A DNA stretch of 64,000 bases from Rhopalosiphum padi (GCF_020882245.1 NC_083598.1:85627714-85691713), one strand, 5' to 3'; shown: positions 37,001-51,200, numbered from the stretch's first letter. Numbers and translations are program-made. Notes: generated from the letters alone by a model not told the origin.

Positions 37001-40000
37001 AATTTTAAAACTTTATTCAATTTATGGATTTTTAAGCAATTATATTCATTTATTTATATGCAATATGAATATGTATAATAATAAATTTTATACCACCCTA
37101 AAACTATCTCAAAATACTTTAACAAGAAATTGAAGTTGGATACAAGTTCTATTCGTTTTCAGATTAAATGGTAATATACTATTAATTATATTTTTGTAAA
37201 TGATTCAGAGTAGAGTTTTATTTATGATAGTATTTTTAACGGACATTAAAAGTCCTAATTATTTAAATATATTGGATGGAACTATACTATTTAGTATATT
37301 ATATTGTTTTTTTCATATGCTTAAAATATGAATAATGAGAAAATAAAAAAAATTATTATCATACATTAAGTAACAAATACATATTTTTTCACCAAAGATT
37401 ATGTCATACGAGTGTTTCTTTACTGTAAAAATAGATATTACTAAAAAAAAGGAATTTGTTCCTTTGCTCAGAATCTAAATTTAATAATGTATTGTCTAAT
37501 TTTTATCTATTTTTGAAATCTCAAATAATATTAAATTTTGTTATTAAAAAAAAACAAATACTTAATTAATTAATATTAATTTTTTTAATCTTGTAAAGTT
37601 ATTTTAGATAAAGCAAATCATATATTATTATTGCTACTTACTTATATATTTAACATAGTATAGAGAATGCCATTTAAAGATTTATTAATAAAAAAACCAT
37701 TATCCTTTTAAATTTGTCTAAAATGTATATTAATTGTTAGAAATAATAATTATTATATTTAATTTGTTTGTGCACTAACTTGTATATTATTATGTATTTT
37801 TACATATGGTAAATAATTATGTATTTATTAATTTATTTATATACAATATACATAAATATATATGTATAGTAGTATTTATCATAACCTGTATAACCTGTGT
37901 GTATGTTATTCATTCTTTTCATATGGATTTTTTATTTTCTATATTAAATATAATTTGAGTATACTTTTAACTAATTGAAATTGTTTTTAATTTTAGCCAT
38001 CCAGAAGACAAAGATGATGCTCATAGTCATTCACAAGATGGTGTTGTGTAAGTAAAAAAAACAATTATCATATTGACTTAAACTATACATCTAATTTTTT
38101 AATACAAATTAATTTATGTCTAGGTCATTATCTTAAAAATAATTTACTAATTAGATGTTTATTTGTTAATGTTAGGGATACTTTACTATGTTTAGTGAGC
38201 GAATATGCCGTGGCTCTATAAAAATTAGTTAGGTATAGTATAATATAGAATATAAAAAATAATACATTACTTATACTCTGATAAGTGAGAGAACCCATCA
38301 ATTCTATGTATCCCCACGCAACACCCTGCCATAGTGGAACCAGTCTCGACAGCAGGATGTTGAGTGGGTATGCACAGAATTGCCGTGTTCTCTCACTTAT
38401 CAGATTAAATGTAATATATTCTTTATTATATTATATATGAAATAAAAGGTACATAATATTCAATAGTCATCAATAAATTATGAAACTTATGTGTATTTCA
38501 TAATATATTATGATTTATACATATATATATTATATTTTTAGATTTGAAACAATTCAGCTGCTTTAACTTATTGATGATATCAATGTTGGTGCTTTGCTAT
38601 CATTAGTATTAAAAAACACTTTTTGATTCTTCATATAATAGATTGTTTTGAATATCCATGTTCTTCTTATCAAAATAACTTTTTTTTAAAATGTAAACTT
38701 TTCTGGCTGGTCAAAGTCCTCCTCATACCTGTTATTGTTCCGCGATAATAATCTTCTAGTTGTATAACTAAAGTTATAGTTTTTAATTAGCTGTTGTCAT
38801 CATTTTTATAAAGTTTAATTGATTTGGTCGTATTTTATTATAACTGGTAAAAAAGGAGTAATGTCTAATTTAATTTTTAAATAGAAAATTTGAATTTTGT
38901 AGATTACTAGTAATTTAATTTTTATAGGATATAACAAGATAAACACTTTTAGGTTATTGCACTATTTTAAATTTGTTTAATAGTAGAAAAAAAAAGTAAC
39001 AAGAAAAAACTACTACCTATTTGAGCATAAAACTAATACATTATCAATCATGATAAACATTATAGCTATACCTAAAGATATTTTAATCAATACTCTTGTA
39101 TATTATAAGTATAATTTTTTTGTAATAATGTGAATTTCTTATATTTTTCTATTTTTTTTTTAGGTACTCGGATGAGGTTTCCTTAGTCCAATTCGAATTT
39201 TTAAATGAAAGTAAGTACTTGTTAATATTTAATATTACATATTAAATGATATTTAATACTGTGGGTTTAAAAGAATTTACTTGGACTTTATCGATTATAA
39301 AAACTAATTTTAGTTTATCAGTAGTATTTTTAATCTATGCCAATATCATACAAATACATAAAATATTAATAAAACTAAATATCCTAAGTATAACATAAAA
39401 TAAAATTATTGTTGAAAACCCGTACTATGTACTAAGTAGTGAATAAAAATAAACATTTATTTTTTATGTGAGAAATTATTAATATTTTGGATTAAAATTT
39501 TATGATGAAGAAAAATAGAAATTTAATCTATATTATGCATCAATCATGTGTATTATAAATTATTTTTTGTTAGATAGAGATTAATAAATTAATCATAGTG
39601 GGTATGCTGTTTGCTTTTCAAACACCCAACACCTAAATTCAAAATTGGGTAGTCAGCATAGAAGGCTGACTATCCTTAATGTATTTAAATAACTATTAAG
39701 AACTTAAAATTTAAATTAAATAATTTTGATTCTCAGACCTGCTTAATAATAACTCATGTTTGATATTTTGATTTCATTATTTGTTTTTTGTTAAAAAGAT
39801 CATATAACAGCTCACGATTTAGAAACGGATCCTGCATTAGGATTACACGAAGAACAACCAGATTCATGGACTCCTACTGTTACCAAAGAAGTAATTGAAA
39901 ATTTTGTAGACCTTTTGTTCAATAGTAATATTTATGATTTTACTTTATAGATTGTGAAGAGATTAAAAGATAAAGAAATAAAACGTCAAGAACATATTTA

Positions 40001-43000
40001 TGAATTTGTGTTAACTGAAAAACATCATTGCCTTACCTTGAGAGTTATGCAAAAAGTAAATTTATACATAGATTATTCTATTTTAATATATATCAATATT
40101 AAATCAATCAATTTGTTATAGGTGTTTGTTGATGGTTTACAAAAACATTTTCAACTTGGCGATAAAGTTTATCGTATGTTCCCTAGATTAGCCGAACTTA
40201 CTGAAATTCACATTGGATTTTTGAAAAGTCTGAAAGAAAAGCAACGTTTAGCTGCTATCAATAATGGTGGTATTGTAGATTCCATTGCAGATTTACTATT
40301 GGATCAATTTTCAAACATAAATGCTCAACGTTTAAAGAGCTCTTATGGGGAATTTTGCTCAAGACATAGGGATGCATTGGATGTTTATAAAGTTTTAGAA
40401 AAAGATCCAGCATTTTTTAATTTTATTAAGCACTGTCAGGTTAGTGAATTAAAAAATAGCATAATTTTGCTAATTACTAATCTAAAATTTGATTATGTTT
40501 GTTGTAGGCCAATCCTTTGTTGAAAAAAAAAGGTATTCCAGAATGTGTGTTGTTTGTTACTCAAAGACTAACTAAGTATCCATTACTCATTGAACCTCTC
40601 ATAAAAACTTCAAAAGAAAACAAAATTGAAAGTGAAAAACTTTCTCGGGCATTAGCTATGGTTAAAGTAAGTTGTATGTTTATTTATTTGTGTTAAATTA
40701 ATTGATTTCATAAATGTTACCTATGTATCTAGGATATCTTAGTGGAAGTAGATTCTCAAGTAGCTGAAAAAGAAAAAGAAGATAGAAAACTTGAAATATA
40801 TAATCGGATGGAAGCTAAATCTTACACTAATTTTAGAGGACGTAAATTTAAAAAATCTGATTTATTGTCTGAGAATAGAAGACTGAGGTTAGTGTTTTTA
40901 TTATTTTATGATATAATAGACTAGAAAATAAATTTTATGGAAATTTTGAGTTTAATTATTCGGCAGTTATCAAAATGTTTTAAATATAATGATTTAAATG
41001 ATTCCAATTTTAATTATCAATGATTTTAATTATATTTTTCAAATGGTTAATATATTTTTATTTTTTATTGGCATTTTTAAAACAAAATAATTTCTATTAA
41101 ATTAATTGTATAGTCTTATTTTTAGGATAGAATGAGAAAATTATTTGTTATTCTTTAATAGTTACAAATTCATAAAATAATTTTCAAATAGTTTCTTATA
41201 GAACTTCAATAAATCAGAATTTTACAAAAGTAATAAACAAACAGAATTCTGCCATTTGTATTAGTTTTTAATTAATATTTCATAGGTTATGAAATATAAA
41301 TAATAATTAGAATTTAATTTCTTAGTGACCATTTTTTTTTTATTGAAAACTAATGTCTGATAAAAATAATTTGTCAGATTAATTTAAAATTATCAAATTA
41401 TTACTCATAAAAAACAGACAATCCCACACTTTATTCTTGTATCAATTAATACAACTCCAAGTACCTTACTAAGTAATAAAAAATAACTTAAATTAGTCTC
41501 AGACAGTGTTTGTATATTTTGATTTTTTGTTAAAAAGATTTTAAGTAAATATATATATATATATTTAGTACCTATACATGTTATTAAAAGTATATATTTT
41601 CTTAGATTTGAAGGAACAGCTTGGCTTATGCAACGTCATGCAAAAACACAAATGGTGATGGTTAATGTTATTGTTATGACCGATGTGTTGTTTTTTATAC
41701 TTGAAAATAATCACAAGTACACATTTTTTATGCCTGAAAGCAATAAAGAAAAAGAAACAAAAGTAATTTTTTAGTTAATAAAAGTTAAATATGTGTATAA
41801 TGCATCATATGGTTATTATAAAAAATTATTTTTTAAAAGGTTTTAAAACCCGTTGCTGGCGTAGTGTCGTTGCAAAAACTTTTAGTCAGGGAAAAAGCTG
41901 GAACTGATACTAAAGGTATTTATCTAATATCTTCTAATCCAGCCGAACCAGAAATGTTTGAACTCAAAGTGCATAAACCTAAAGACAAACAAGTATGGAT
42001 ACAATCTATTCGTTCAGCTGTGCAAGAATGCCCTGAAGAAGAAGATGATGGATATGTAACCTTCAGTTTTGAAGAAAGACAAAGGCAGTTAGAAACTAAG
42101 AAAAACAATATAAGAGAAATTGTTGGTATGTGTCATCAATCATCATATTATTGAATATTTATTTATATAATATTTTAGTTGTATTGTGATTTTTTTTATA
42201 CATTTTTGTATTTAATTTGTGTAGGAGTTTTAAGGCAAAAAGATGTGGAACAAGCTTTGATTCTGGAAGAAAAAATGGGGTTACAACTAAAGCTTTTAGC
42301 ATCTGCTGGAGTAGAAAGTTTACCAATTGAAACTCCGTCATATTGTCATTTGGTTACTGAGCATCAAGATTCAGAAAAGATAAGAAAAGAAGTAATGAAT
42401 GCTATACAGGTAAATTAAATATCACTTAAATTGTAATCTGTTTTTTTTTTTTTTATAAAATATTTTGTCTGTTTACAGAAAGTCAATGAACTTGCTTGTT
42501 CGTTGTATGCTTCTGGTACAAATTTGTCTCGTAGCGCTAGTTCTGTTGGTGAACATCAAAGTGTAACATATGTTTCTCCAACGTTACCTAAAAGAGCTGA
42601 AACATTTGGTGGATTTGATAATTCATTATCATCACCGAAAAGTAATTATAGACATAACATACTCACTCATGAATTAAATTTTACCAATTTAGATTAAATT
42701 ATGAAATGTTTGTTGTTAATCAACTTTTAATATTCATTTATATATATATTTAGATGCTCTAAGAAAATTACCAAAAGTTATGGATGGTAATGAAAATAGT
42801 GTGGAATCTGGCAATTCTAGTCCAATGGGTACTCCAAGTTCCACGCGTAAAGATTCCAAATTGGTAAAAATAGATCTAAAATCAATATGATTATCATAGT
42901 TAATATTTACTAAAAATATATAAATATATTAAAATAGAGAGATAGCAATCTTACGTGGAAAGAAAATTGCAGTACGAGCTCATCACAAAGTGCCACTACA

Positions 43001-45775
43001 ATACAATCATCTAGCGAGTTCCCAACATTATTAGCTCTAGGAAAAGAACAACAAGCTACAGCAATGGAATTAACACATCATATTTATACTTTATCTTCCA
43101 TTATTTCACAACAAATGACTAATATTGATAGGTAAATATAATTTTAATTATAAATATACAGTTAGGTTATACATTGAAAACTAACTTTCCTATTTTATGT
43201 AACATATTTTTATCTGCAATATTAAAACCTCAACCCAAATAATTTATATAAATTACTTAAATTTTAATTATAAATAAGTAAAATAATAATTTAATCATAA
43301 AAATTGTACATGAACAAAAATAACTTAAATGAAAAACATAAAAGGCTAAAATAGTCATTGTATACAACTAAGTCTTTTTTTAGAGTACATTCACAATATT
43401 CTTTCAAAACTTATTCCAACTAAAATATGTTTAAACAAGAGCCTATAGAAATGTATACAGTTTATACATTTCTATCTTTTAATATATATTTTGATGATGA
43501 ATATGTAATCAGTATTGTTGAATATTTAAAAAAAGAATACAAATGTAAATTTTTAAGAAAATTGATACAGTATATATTAATTAATATATTTATCAATTTA
43601 AATTTTTTCTGAACTTTGTCAGTACCTATTTGTTATTATTATTATTATAATGTTGTATTGAACTTTGGTCAGTGGTTGCAATGATGTAAATTAAATGTAT
43701 TAGTATTATGAGGTATGAAAAGGGTGATTATAGAACATCAAAAATGATTAGTTGTATGAAATCTGTTACTTTTGTTTTATAGTCTTCAAGCTGAGTTGGC
43801 TGCTTACAAATCTCAGAATCTTTTGGAAGACCCAACAGTAAACAGTTCAAATATGAGTTCTAGTGTCTGGTTAAAAGATAAAAGGCCAATTTATAGACAT
43901 AATCATCAATTAGAGGAACTACGTAATCTACAAGATAAGTTAACACACGAAAAAGAGTCTTGGATAAGAGAACGAGATTCTGAGATGAAGGATTTGGAAG
44001 AAAAAAGAGAACAGTTACTCAGATTACAGGTTTGTTTTACAATTTAAATTAGCAGTTATTAAACTCTTTAATTAACAACTGGAATTATTTCTATTGAATT
44101 TTAAAACTTTATATTTTACATTTTGAGTATACATACAATTGCTAATTTCCTGGTATTTAATAGGTTTTAATAATTAATTAAAATTTCAATTGGTTTTAGG
44201 AACAAGTACGGTTAGAACAAACTGATGTAACTCAACAACGAGAGCAGCTTTATCTTAAATTACAAATGCTAACCAATCAAGGTATTATTGTTTCACCTAA
44301 TATGCAGCCACCACCTGTGTCACCAAATCAACAGACCCAAAATCAATCTGCTGCTGATGGAGTACCTCAACCATTGTCTCATTCAGAATCTGTGCGCAGT
44401 AAAAGAACTGATTCTATGAAATGGAAACAGCATACTCCACCTTCAGCCACCTCCTCGTCAACATTACCTATTAACCTGATTAGTGCTACTAACCAACAAA
44501 AGGTAGGTGTATATTTGTAACTAAAAACTAGTTAAAATTCTCATGCGATCTATTTTTTATAACTTTGTTTAGGTAGCTTCCAAAGTTCAAATAAAACAAA
44601 AATTACCATTTAAATTAGCTAATAAATTGGGTAACAATAATTCAAGTTCTGCATCTGATACCATACCCAATACCACAACTTCACCTTCTTCCCAATCAGC
44701 ATATGCTTTTCAACAGCTTTTACCATTAAAGCTGCGCGAGAGTGCCAAAAACCCAATGAGTCCTATTCAAGGTAGTTCTGTTGAAATATTGTCACCACCA
44801 AGCCAACAAGGTCCTAGTCATTCACGTACAGGATCTAGTCCAGCAATGATGCAAAGTGCTCAGGTATTTAGAATATATTTGTCGAAGAATATGATACATA
44901 TTTTTTAGAATATACCTATTTGCAGAAGAATATGATATATATAAATGATGGTTATAACTTATAAGGTATACTGTATAAAACATTTATCCACCGTTGCTAT
45001 TTATTATATTTAACATTTACATTTACATTTTACCATTACGTTTAGCAATTATTTTTATTCACAAGAAACCAGATAATGTTAAAATTTGACATAGGTATTG
45101 ATTATAGATTATTGTACAAATAATTAAATTTATTTATTTTTGTAAATATTAAATTTATCAGCAAACCCATGATAAATTAATAATTGATAATCTTAGTGAT
45201 TTAATCATATCATATAGCCATTAATTGTGATTAATTATGATTGCAGTCATATACATTATTTTGTTGATTACAAATTTATATTTTATTGATTGAAATTAAT
45301 TAAAACTATTAAGAATCTAATCTCTTTGTATCACTACCAATATATTAATTCATTTGATTGAGTAGGAGTGTTAAAAAATTGTTTTTGCATTTTAAATTTG
45401 AATACTATACCTACTTTCTTAATGTATTTTTAATAACAAATGGTAGCTTTTTTAGTCTAAAAAAATGTTTTTTATCTTAAGCATTAAATCTTGCAAGATT
45501 TTCACAATATGAATATGGATTTTATATTTATTGTAGTAGCATGATGTCTTAATAAAAATTACATTAATTTTTTTATTTAAAATATTTAGATAATCGAGGG
45601 GAAACAATCTGGTAACAAAGCTGGCAGAACAAATACCTATCCAAAATTACCTGAAAAATTTCGTATTCGTAGCCCAGAGTCAAAACAGTCCAAAACACCA
45701 ACTACACAAAACAGTGGCAGCATCAATAACACCAATGCTACCTCCACCACCGAAGAAGAAGTGATATTCTTCTGA
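31034..45775 (+). CDS. Rho guanine nucleotide exchange factor, C1-DH-PH (ARHGEF2/18/28/AKAP13 group)
   Basis: Activates Rho GTPases by GDP/GTP exchange; relatives control cortical actomyosin and junctions. Twenty-eight in-phase exons, 1508 residues: 31034-31235, 31310-31389, 31456-31630, 31696-31840, 31899-32079, 32145-32305, 33035-33166, 33284-33462, 33522-33595, 33691-33779, 35768-35827, 37997-38047, 39164-39210, 39799-39890, 39951-40055, 40122-40439, 40508-40666, 40733-40887, 41606-41762, 41840-42125, 42225-42409, 42479-42641, 42754-42863, 42938-43131, 43783-44029, 44200-44502, 44573-44863, 45590-45775. The N-terminus is acidic and Ser-rich. A zinc finger of C1 type follows (about 386-437: H...CDWC...CESC...H...C...C). 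The DH domain (about 557-770) has RQEHIYEFVLTEKHHCLTLR and QRLTKYPLLIEPL; the PH domain (about 802-910) has WIQSIRSAVQECP. A coiled-coil region (about 1103-1260), a Ser/Pro/Gln-rich tail and the C-terminus EEEVIFF follow. Best fit is the insect ARHGEF18/cysts-like gene, but ARHGEF2/28 is possible. Confidence 0.9.
33780..39163. other. RhoGEF long introns with three micro-exons
   Basis: Introns 10 (33780-35767), 11 (35828-37996) and 12 (38048-39163) surround the 60- and 51-base exons and lead to the 47-base exon at 39164. Apart from the foldback element at 38275-38406 they contain AT-rich sequence in which I recognise nothing. The micro-exon region links the C1 finger to the DH domain. Confidence 0.55.
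38275..38406. mobile_element. foldback MITE, copy 1 (RhoGEF intron)
   Basis: Almost the whole element is an inverted repeat: CTGATAAGTGAGAGAAC at both ends, then CAATTCTATGTATCCCCACGC against CAATTCTGTGCATACCCACTC toward the centre. An RNA copy would form a long imperfect hairpin. Its right half (38343-38406) aligns without gaps to 53775-53838, with 44 of 64 positions the same by eye, so it is a family member of the element in the SLC33A1 intron. No clear target duplication was found. Confidence 0.8.
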
Positions 45776-48202
45776 TTGTAATATTTTTCTTTATCTTAAA
45801 ATTTTCATTACTAGTGGATCTCTTTGTTTATATTTAATAGGACAAACTATTATGGACATTCTTAGACAATAATTATATTAATACTATATAACATTCTCCA
45901 TTTATATATTTCTCATTCCACTATTTAACTTTTAAGTTTTTTAGAATCATAAAACGTCTTTCACATTTTTCCCATTTATAATACTCTAATCCATAATGTA
46001 ATAAATATTAGTAGAATTCAAAATCCCAATGATTTTTTTTATATTATACACATAGTATATATATTTTTTTCATTGGTATTCAGTTGTTAAAATATGTCTT
46101 TCCTATTGCATTTGTTTTTTTTCAAAAATGTTTATCCATTTTTTTCATTGTGATTTTTTTGCCTAAAATTATTTATTTTATTTCTTGTAGTTATCTATTT
46201 AAAATCCTTAAATTTAAGGCTAGTGGTAATGTTCGAGCTTTAACATATGTTATTTTTTTTTATACATTTTGTTTTATATTTCTACTTCTATTTATATACT
46301 ATTATTATCATTATTATTATTTTATTATTTTTTTGGGGAAGTCTTTTTTTGAGGTAGTTTAAGCAATAATTGATGACTAAGACTTTCATACTTCGCCTAT
46401 ATGTTGCCTAACATAACTAGGGCTGTGATGCACCTTTATTTTGTGGTTATATTTATATAGTATTTTTTTATTAAAAATATTTCATTAGCAATAATCGGTG
46501 ATAACAGTTACTTAAGTGATGACAAACAACTAAAATGCAAAAGATAAATACTATCTTTATTTGTATTTTTTTTTAATTTTTCTAAGATTGACTTTTATTA
46601 TCATCACTTAAGAAACTGTTTTGTACTAACAATGTGTCTTATATGCAATACTTATTTTTCAATGTGATTAATTTTAAAAATATTGTTTTGATAACTTTTA
46701 TATAATAATTATTTTAATATTATATTACATATTATGGTTCAAAAAAATGTGTAGGTACTTAAATTTATAATATTTATGTTTTGTAAATATCACTAAATCT
46801 TCAGGATTATTTGAACCATTCTTAGTAAAATATTTTTTATTTTTACCCTCTGTTTAATCATTATTTTGTTGATGACGTCAGTGCACGGTTATTATTATTT
46901 TTTTTAACCGGTTTTATTTACTTTTTACTATGTTTAAATCATGTTAAGCCTAGTTCACAGTATTATATAACTTTTATGACCAAAACTATGTTTTTTTTTT
47001 GTTACTCCTAGATTTTTGAATCTTTTATTTGTTATTATTATTACAAATATTTTTTTTATTTTTGTAATAATACCTATATCAATCTTCTCAGTTTATTAAT
47101 AATTTTTTTTTTAATAAGTTTTTGAAAGCTCATTGTATTTTGTATGATGATACCTACCTTATATATTTATAATAATATATTATCATTATTATTATTATTA
47201 TTATTATTATTGTATTGTATTACAGGTTATAATTTATTATATATTTATACAATATATACACTCATATTTATAAATGAATATAAAAGAAAATATATATTGA
47301 ACTTTAATTTTTTTTTATATTGTGTTATTTTAGAGTTTTGTTTTTAAGGTTTGTAAAAATCATATTTTGATTTTTAATTTAGAAAATCATACATGATTTA
47401 TCAAATGTTAGTTTTATTTCAATTAAAAATGTTAGGCTTAGTGTTACATTACATTACTTATGAGTTATAAGTATAAGAATAAATCATATTAATAAGTAAT
47501 AATAAGTTTTTTTACATATATTTCTGCAATAATCCAACAATCATAAATACAATAATTATAATCATTATCTTTTCGGTTGTTTACTCAAACTGTGAGTTAA
47601 ATTATTTCTCTCGTTAAAACTTATTGAATTTAAATATTTAAAATGTTTGTTTTTAAAATAAGTATAACAACTAGTAAGGCAATAAATTATCCAGTTATAA
47701 AAATATTATCTTAGTGGGTTTTTATAACAAAGTCAAAAGTATTTTAAATTACATTTCATAAAGCATTTCATCGATTAAAAATAATAATAAATATATATTG
47801 ATAGGGTATTAACTAATAAGTAATAAGTATCACTCAAATATAAGAATAGATATTTGAAAAATGTTAACAATAGTATTTTATTTTTCATTTAAAACATCCA
47901 ATTCGTGTTTTTATTTTTGTTCAAACTAGGTACTTGCGTTAGTTTATATAATTAAAATCATTTAGGTATAACATACAATACAGGTATATACATAGAAAGA
48001 TAATTAGTACATACTGTTTAGATTTAATTTTGTACATAAATTAGTAATATATCTGTCGAACTCTCACTGTGTACCTACGATCAGAGTAGTTCGAGATAAA
48101 TTTTTTGTGTAAAAAAAGATTTTTAAAATTATTTAGCGATTGCCGGAATGGTTAGGCCACAGACTAACAGAGTCTGGCAAGTTGCAAGCAACGTCGTGAT
48201 CG
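45776..48202. other. RhoGEF / SLC33A1 convergent 3' region
   Basis: Spacer between two tail-to-tail genes, rich in T runs and A/T homopolymers, as in long 3' UTRs. There is an (ATT)n microsatellite at 47185-47211 and a minus-strand AATAAA candidate at 47877-47882 for SLC33A1. No coding exon recognised. Confidence 0.55.
47185..47211. repeat. (ATT)9 microsatellite
   Basis: Nine uninterrupted ATT units. Confidence 0.85.
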
Positions 48203-51200
48203 TTATTCATGTAGCACGCCGTGGATTAGTCCGTCGTCGTTCACTTGCCAATCGCTCAATTGTCTGGACTGTAAGTTTTCGAGGATTTTTCTCAGGGCCA
48301 GGTACCACGCCACACCGGAAATCGTACAGAATACCACTTCAACAAAGTAACCGTCCACAACGATGACGCAATCGTCTCCAGCAAACTTTTCGCAATCCTA
48401 CGAAAATGTATTTCAGCATATTATAATTTATAATATAATAATATTACAGGTATTATATGAATTAAATCGATGTTGATACATATATTATATTCATTTAGGT
48501 ACTGGTCTTAGGTATACTCCTTAAACTATAATTAGCTGACAGCCGCAATTGATTGAACCTAATCGGTTTTTTCCCTCATCCAAAAAATATTTGCACTCAC
48601 TCGTCATAAAAGAACGTGACCGTCGACTGCAAACGTTTATCGCGGAGAAAAAATAGTTTCCAGGATTGGACTAAGCCACCGGGGACATCGAGATATCTCC
48701 GGGTAGGCCGCAATGAAAACGATTCTATGGGGGTTTCTAGTAGGCTATTTGGGGCCGGTAATAAACAGCGAGGAGCCTTTGTTTGTGTAAAATTATATGT
48801 GAGCTGAGAGCATATGCCGGTTAAAAAATTATTTCCCGGGCCGTTTGTATGAGCTAATCCGACCTTTGGAGTTTTATTTCATCCATACTCGTAACAGTCG
48901 TAACGGGTTGCCCAATCGTTTTGTTATTAATCAACTAATATAGGTAAAGGTAATACCCGCAAAAACCACAATACTATTAAAATTCCACAGTAGGCGATCG
49001 CTTATTTCGCTTAACCCTTAAGTCGGGTCTGCATACTAAATGTAATTTTAATTCACAGATTAATATAGTTTATTAGCACTTAGCGTGTTAATACTTAATA
49101 ATCCATACTTTTAGGCCATTTGCTATGATTATTAGGTCGTATTTAATACCAATTATAATCCAATTAAACAATATTCAATATCTAATCCGAAGATCATCGA
49201 TTTTGCATCCTGTAGAATTCAAAATATCGTTATCGAATCTTTATTTTTTTTTTGTATTAATAATAATGATTTGTAAAATTTAAATTATATGCTTTCGATT
49301 TATTGCAGACCCCAAGTTATTAATGCGTTCCGTGTATTTATATATATATTATGTTTTTTTTTTTTTTTTTTTCGTATGGCGTATGTAAGTTCGGGAGTAA
49401 GCCCGGCGCCTGATTGGCAGAATTTTTAATGGGGCACCCGTAGGTTTCTGCCATGCCCCGGGGTGGGGGGATGGCAGCACTTGTTCTCCGGACACCGTGA
49501 CTTACCCGGAGAAAAATGCCGCCCAGTGGCCGAGGATCGAACCGGATCCAGCTGCTCCGCAGCCGACGAATTAGACCGCTCGGCCACCCCGTCCCCCTAT
49601 ATATATTATGTCATAATGACAAATGAAAAACTTTAAAAATGGAATTATATCATAATGAATAACTTAGCATATTTTACCAAGTTCGGAAGACGTGCAACTT
49701 TCTTGATTTTAAAATACTGTGATGTATAATATCATTTAATATGGTTTCCGAGGAAGATGGTAATATTTAAGTCTTTTATTTTGAAAAAAAAATAGCGAAG
49801 AAAAAGTATTTTACGTAGTTTTGTTAATGTTGACCATCTAGCACAGCACATGCTATCACTTTTTTTTTACTATGGATGGACTTGTGGCATCAAAACGATG
49901 AGCTTTATTAATCGAAACAATTTTACAAATCTTTTTGCGCCACATACATGTGACGTTAAATGTTTTGATTATTTTATTCATTTGAAATTTTAAACAAATT
50001 ATTTAATTGAAATAAAACAATTATTATTGATTATTTAATTTTCTGTTTATTTACTGATTTAGACAAATTTAAAGTTTAAGATTGTAGATACACTATCATT
50101 TTGTTACCTATCGTCCAACCATTATGCGGACACATCAGTATACAATATTTATTTATCGCCACGCGCCTATACGCCCTAAATCGACTGTTCTTCGTAATCG
50201 AGACATTTACTATACTGTAAAAAAAACTATCAAATAAAAATAATATAACTGTATATTGCTTACAATTAATTGTTGTATGATCATAATTAATATTTAATAA
50301 CTAGGCAAACGTAAATAATTAATAAGCAAATCCATATGTGGATTTCCTAATCCTAAATATCTAATTGTATCTAATAACTTGGCTATTGTCAAATATGTAA
50401 TTAATATTAATTATTTGATTTTATTTTAAAACTATCAGTACCTATCTATAAAATATTATTTATGCAGTGTTATTATTAATTTCTAAAATACATAGTTAGT
50501 AATAGTTACTGCAAAATAAATTTTTAAAATAGGAGTGTACTTGACACTAAATTATAGCGACAGGGCAATCAAAAATTGGTAAGGGCATTAGCAGCTAGTA
50601 ACTAGCACGATGCCGGTAACATATTATAATAAAATAAAATAAGAATGCAATTATTCAACATTTTGAGTTTTAACTAAGAATTCATTCAATGTCTCGTCAT
50701 CTAAAGTTATTAGTCTAAGAATCGGATTAATATGAATTAATGAAAAATGATTAATATTAATGTTTTTTGAAAATGTATATGCGCCAAAAATGGTAAAACA
50801 TGCTCATAAAAACCATGGTTTTTGTTTAAGTTAATATGATAAAGGGGTAGGGCAGAGATTTAGTTTTAATTTTGTATTTACTTCATCATTCACTGTTTTT
50901 GAAAGGCACTCGATCTCCCGGTCTGTCGAACACTGTTTGACAGTAAGCAAGCCGAGCAGTCCCAGAGCCACAATTCGGGATATAGCCATCCCAAAATACC
51001 ACACAGTATTCAATAGTGACATGTATGTACCACCGATACGAGGGTCACTGATTCTTAAAAAGAATGACCTCACGCTAAGGTAAACGGCAACCAACAACAC
51101 CTGTGGACGTCAACGAAATCAACAGATTAATGATTATAATAAAATATCTACCATAACTTAACTATAATACATAAATAAAATAAAAGCGTAACAACCGAAA

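Noticed and set aside
46084..47347. Two Phe/Ile/Tyr-rich open frames that look like membrane proteins
   Set aside because: They lie in T-rich 3' UTR-like sequence; codon content follows the T runs and the (ATT)n repeat.
49354..49597. Genuine tRNA gene on the minus strand
   Set aside because: Box A and box B are present but the sequence continues into a long body and A tail with a target duplication, which fits a SINE, and no full cloverleaf closes.
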